A stretch of 8,310 bases of DNA from JAYXXU01 sp049301135 (GTDB taxonomy: Bacteria; Pseudomonadota; Gammaproteobacteria; Pseudomonadales; Moraxellaceae). A program made the position numbers and the translations under genes. Positions 6,702 to 8,310 of the stretch are shown piece by piece. The stretch's first letter is position 1. Each line of letters opens with the position of its first letter. The notes below the pieces were generated by a model, which saw only the letters and a program-made list of their open reading frames with translations, had not been told where the DNA came from and made no database searches. The stretch covers positions 1 through 8,310 of the forward strand of contig JBAQKP010000240.1 of assembly GCA_049301135.1 (NCBI GenBank), written 5' to 3'.

Positions 6702-6705
6702 GGAG
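6702..6705 (+). promoter_or_regulatory. Ribosome binding site of the diiron-protein gene
   Basis: GGAG, 8 nt before ATG 6714. It selects this ATG over the GTG codons further upstream in the same frame. Confidence 0.65.
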
Positions 6706-6713
6706 TGTCTGAG

Positions 6714-7619
6714 ATGAATGCCCAAGTTCACGCCAGCGATAGCCGCTCGTTTCACCCATCAGTCGACATGCAGGTTCGGCAAAATCTGGATTTTCAGATT
6801 GATCGTGCCGATATGCCACGTTTTTGGTTTGACAACAATCCATTTAAGACGCGGATTTTTGATGCCTTGTCGATTACCTTTCCAGTCGGTGAACGCTATT
6901 TTATCAGCAGTGTGCGTTTATTCCGCGATCAAATCACTGATCCTGAACTGGCCGCACGGGTACAAGATTTTATCCGGCAAGAAGCCCAGCACGGCATTGC
7001 GCACGAACGCTACAACCAGTTTTTGATCAAGCAAGGCCAGCCGCTCGACAAGCTATTGGCGTTTATCACCGCACGCATGAGCGATGATCTGAAAACCAAA
7101 AGCCCAGAGCTCAACCTTGCGATGACCGCCGCCGCCGAGCATATCACTGCCCTGATGGCCGAATGTTTTTTTGCCCAGCGTGACACACTGGCAAAGGCCG
7201 ATCCCAACATGCGGGCGATGCTGGCATGGCATGCGATTGAGGAAATGGAACATAAAGATGTCGCGTATGACGTGATGCAAGATGTCGCCAAAGTGGACTA
7301 CCGCACCCGTGCCTATGCACTGGCGTTAATCGGTGTAATGATGCCGACCTTTACGCTAATACGCGCCAACATGATGCTGAAAACCGATGGCTTTAGTCGC
7401 CGTGAACGGCTACGCATGTTGCGTGATGGATTACCGTGGTTGGTAGGTTCACAAGGCATGCTAACACCGATCCGTAAACCGTTTATGAGTTGGTTTAAGC
7501 GTGACTTCCACCCGAACGATCATGCGGTGGTGCATAACTATCCGGTTTGGCTCAAGGTGTTTGAAGAAACTGGCGATGCACTGCAAGCCGGTGAGGCGTT
7601 TTGGCAGGCTGGGCATTAA
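6714..7619 (+). CDS. Ferritin-like diiron protein of the 'metal-dependent hydrolase' family (PF10118 / COG3687)
   Basis: A 301-residue soluble protein of the family named 'predicted metal-dependent hydrolase'. Its pattern of acidic and His residues is that of a diiron four-helix bundle: Glu60 (GERYF), Glu90-x-x-His93 (RQEAQHG), Glu142 (AAEHI), and Glu177-x-x-His180 (WHAIEEMEHKD). This is the E / ExxH / E / ExxH set used by ferritin-like oxygenases, N-oxygenases and desaturases, so an oxidative reaction is as likely as hydrolysis; the substrate is unknown. A hydrophobic stretch at about 199-221 (ALALIGVMMPTFTLI) could pack against a membrane or line a channel for a lipid. The start is ATG 6714, with GGAG 8 nt upstream; a GTG at 6669 is also in frame but has no ribosome site. 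It is divergent from the AraC-type regulator, which probably controls it, and ends at a strong terminator. Confidence 0.88.
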   Translation: MNAQVHASDSRSFHPSVDMQVRQNLDFQIDRADMPRFWFDNNPFKTRIFDALSITFPVGERYFISSVRLFRDQITDPELAARVQDFIRQEAQHGIAHERYNQFLIKQGQPLDKLLAFITARMSDDLKTKSPELNLAMTAAAEHITALMAECFFAQRDTLAKADPNMRAMLAWHAIEEMEHKDVAYDVMQDVAKVDYRTRAYALALIGVMMPTFTLIRANMMLKTDGFSRRERLRMLRDGLPWLVGSQGMLTPIRKPFMSWFKRDFHPNDHAVVHNYPVWLKVFEETGDALQAGEAFWQAGH

Positions 7620-7633
7620 CACCACATTGGCGT

Positions 7634-7672
7634 AAAAAAAGTCCCGCCAGATCAAACTGACGGGGCTTTTTT
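7634..7672. terminator. Bidirectional Rho-independent terminator between convergent genes
   Basis: An A-run plus GTCCCGCCAG (7634-7650), a 6-nt loop (ATCAAA) and CTGACGGGGC plus T6 (7657-7672) form a GC-rich stem with one C-A mismatch and one G-T pair. The arms end in A/T runs on both sides, so it can stop transcription from the diiron gene (plus) and from transketolase (minus). It lies 14 nt after the diiron stop and 28 nt after the transketolase stop. Confidence 0.9.
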
Positions 7673-7700
7673 CTGTTTACGACTGGATGTTTACGATCTG

Positions 7701-8310
7701 TTAGCCAACCAACTCATTGACTGCTGCGACCACCGCTTCAACGGTAATGCCAAAATGCTGATACAGCGCTTTAGCGGGTGCAGACTCACCAAAGCTGCTC
7801 ATGCCGATCACTTTACCGTCGAGTCCAACAAACTTCCACCAGTAGTCCACATGGCTGGCTTCGACCGCCACCCGCGCACGAATACCAGCAGGCAATACCG
7901 ACTCACGATATTCCGCTGATTGCAGCATAAACACTTCAGCCGATGGCATCGAGACCACACGCACGCCGTCGAGTTGAGCATGGGCAGCCATCGCCAACTC
8001 AATCTCTGAGCCAGTTGCAATGATGATCGCTTTCAGCGCGCCTTTGGCTTCAGCCAGTACGTAGCCGCCTTTGGCGATATTGGCGATTTGCTCGGCACTG
8101 CGCGCTTGGAACGGTAGATTCTGACGACTGAAAATCAGCGCGGTTGGACCATTTTTGTATTGCAAGGCGGCTTTCCATGACACCGCCGTTTCGACCGTAT
8201 CGCATGGCCGCCACAGTTGCAGGTTTGGCGTACCGCGTAACGACGCAATCTGCTCAATCGGCTGGTGGGTTGGACCGTCTTCACCCAGACCAATCGAATC
8301 ATGCGTATAC
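7701..8310 (-). CDS. tkt: Transketolase, C-terminal part (5' end outside window)
   Basis: The last 202 codons of transketolase, open to the right edge. The thiamine-diphosphate enzyme moves two-carbon ketol units between sugar phosphates in the non-oxidative pentose phosphate pathway. The fragment begins inside the pyrimidine-binding domain with YTHDSIGLGEDGPTHQPIEQ, which carries residues equivalent to yeast His469, Asp477 and His481 (substrate binding). SRQNLP follows, with the phosphate-binding Arg. The C-terminal domain starts near IIIATGSEIELA and includes VVSMPSAEVF, YRESVLP, VAVEASHVDYWWKFVG and FGESAPA, all closely matching E. coli TktA. It ends ELVG. A GTG at 8181-8183 is an internal Val codon, not a start: conserved sequence continues upstream without a break. 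It converges on the diiron gene and shares its terminator. The thiamine-diphosphate N-terminal domain must lie to the right of the window. Confidence 0.97.
   Translation of the reverse strand, partial: YTHDSIGLGEDGPTHQPIEQIASLRGTPNLQLWRPCDTVETAVSWKAALQYKNGPTALIFSRQNLPFQARSAEQIANIAKGGYVLAEAKGALKAIIIATGSEIELAMAAHAQLDGVRVVSMPSAEVFMLQSAEYRESVLPAGIRARVAVEASHVDYWWKFVGLDGKVIGMSSFGESAPAKALYQHFGITVEAVVAAVNELVG

Noticed and set aside
6669..6713. GTG start at 6669 for the diiron gene
   Set aside because: It has no ribosome site and would place the start upstream of the likely -10 region. ATG 6714 has GGAG at ideal spacing.
8181..8183. GTG as the start of a short separate transketolase-like gene
   Set aside because: Conserved transketolase sequence continues upstream without a stop to the window edge, so this is an internal Val codon of one gene.

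Overview
The window looks like chromosomal DNA of a gammaproteobacterium, most probably of the family Moraxellaceae (Acinetobacter relatives). The AccD protein has the form I know from Acinetobacter, with an RPVPGI segment before the zinc finger, the sequence LTHPVYGGVTAS, and a C-terminus ending KLMNLP. The order trpA-accD-folC-SPOR gene is also typical of that group. Base composition is moderate (a little over half G+C by eye), higher than in most Acinetobacter, so a Moraxellaceae genus outside Acinetobacter is plausible. The genus assignment is inference.

Layout. From right to left on the minus strand, six genes run in one direction: an AraC-family regulator (5534-6541), a DUF2804 protein (4388-5470), trpA (3448-4251), accD (2570-3451), folC (1252-2544), and a long SPOR-domain cell-envelope protein that runs off the left edge (1-1265). 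The last four are tightly packed: trpA and accD share an ATGA, accD and folC are 25 nt apart, and folC overlaps the SPOR gene by 14 nt. They are probably one transcript, linking the last step of tryptophan synthesis, the carboxyltransferase of fatty acid synthesis, folate synthesis/polyglutamylation and a septal peptidoglycan-binding protein. No trpB is seen next to trpA; the araC-DUF2804 pair sits there instead.

A plus-strand gene for a ferritin-like diiron protein, annotated in databases as 'metal-dependent hydrolase' (6714-7619), is divergent from araC. The 172-nt region between their start codons holds a near-consensus sigma70 promoter for araC, a perfect 16-bp palindrome, a second 7+7 bp inverted repeat and repeated CAATAC elements, so this pair is probably co-regulated. 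The diiron gene converges on the 3' part of a transketolase gene (7701 to the right edge, minus strand), with a bidirectional Rho-independent terminator between them.

Most of the window is ordinary core metabolism. The part least explained by known biology is the araC / DUF2804 / diiron-protein group with its operator-rich divergent promoter. There are no rRNA or tRNA genes, CRISPR arrays, insertion sequences or phage genes that I can see, and no gene-free stretch over 300 nt.
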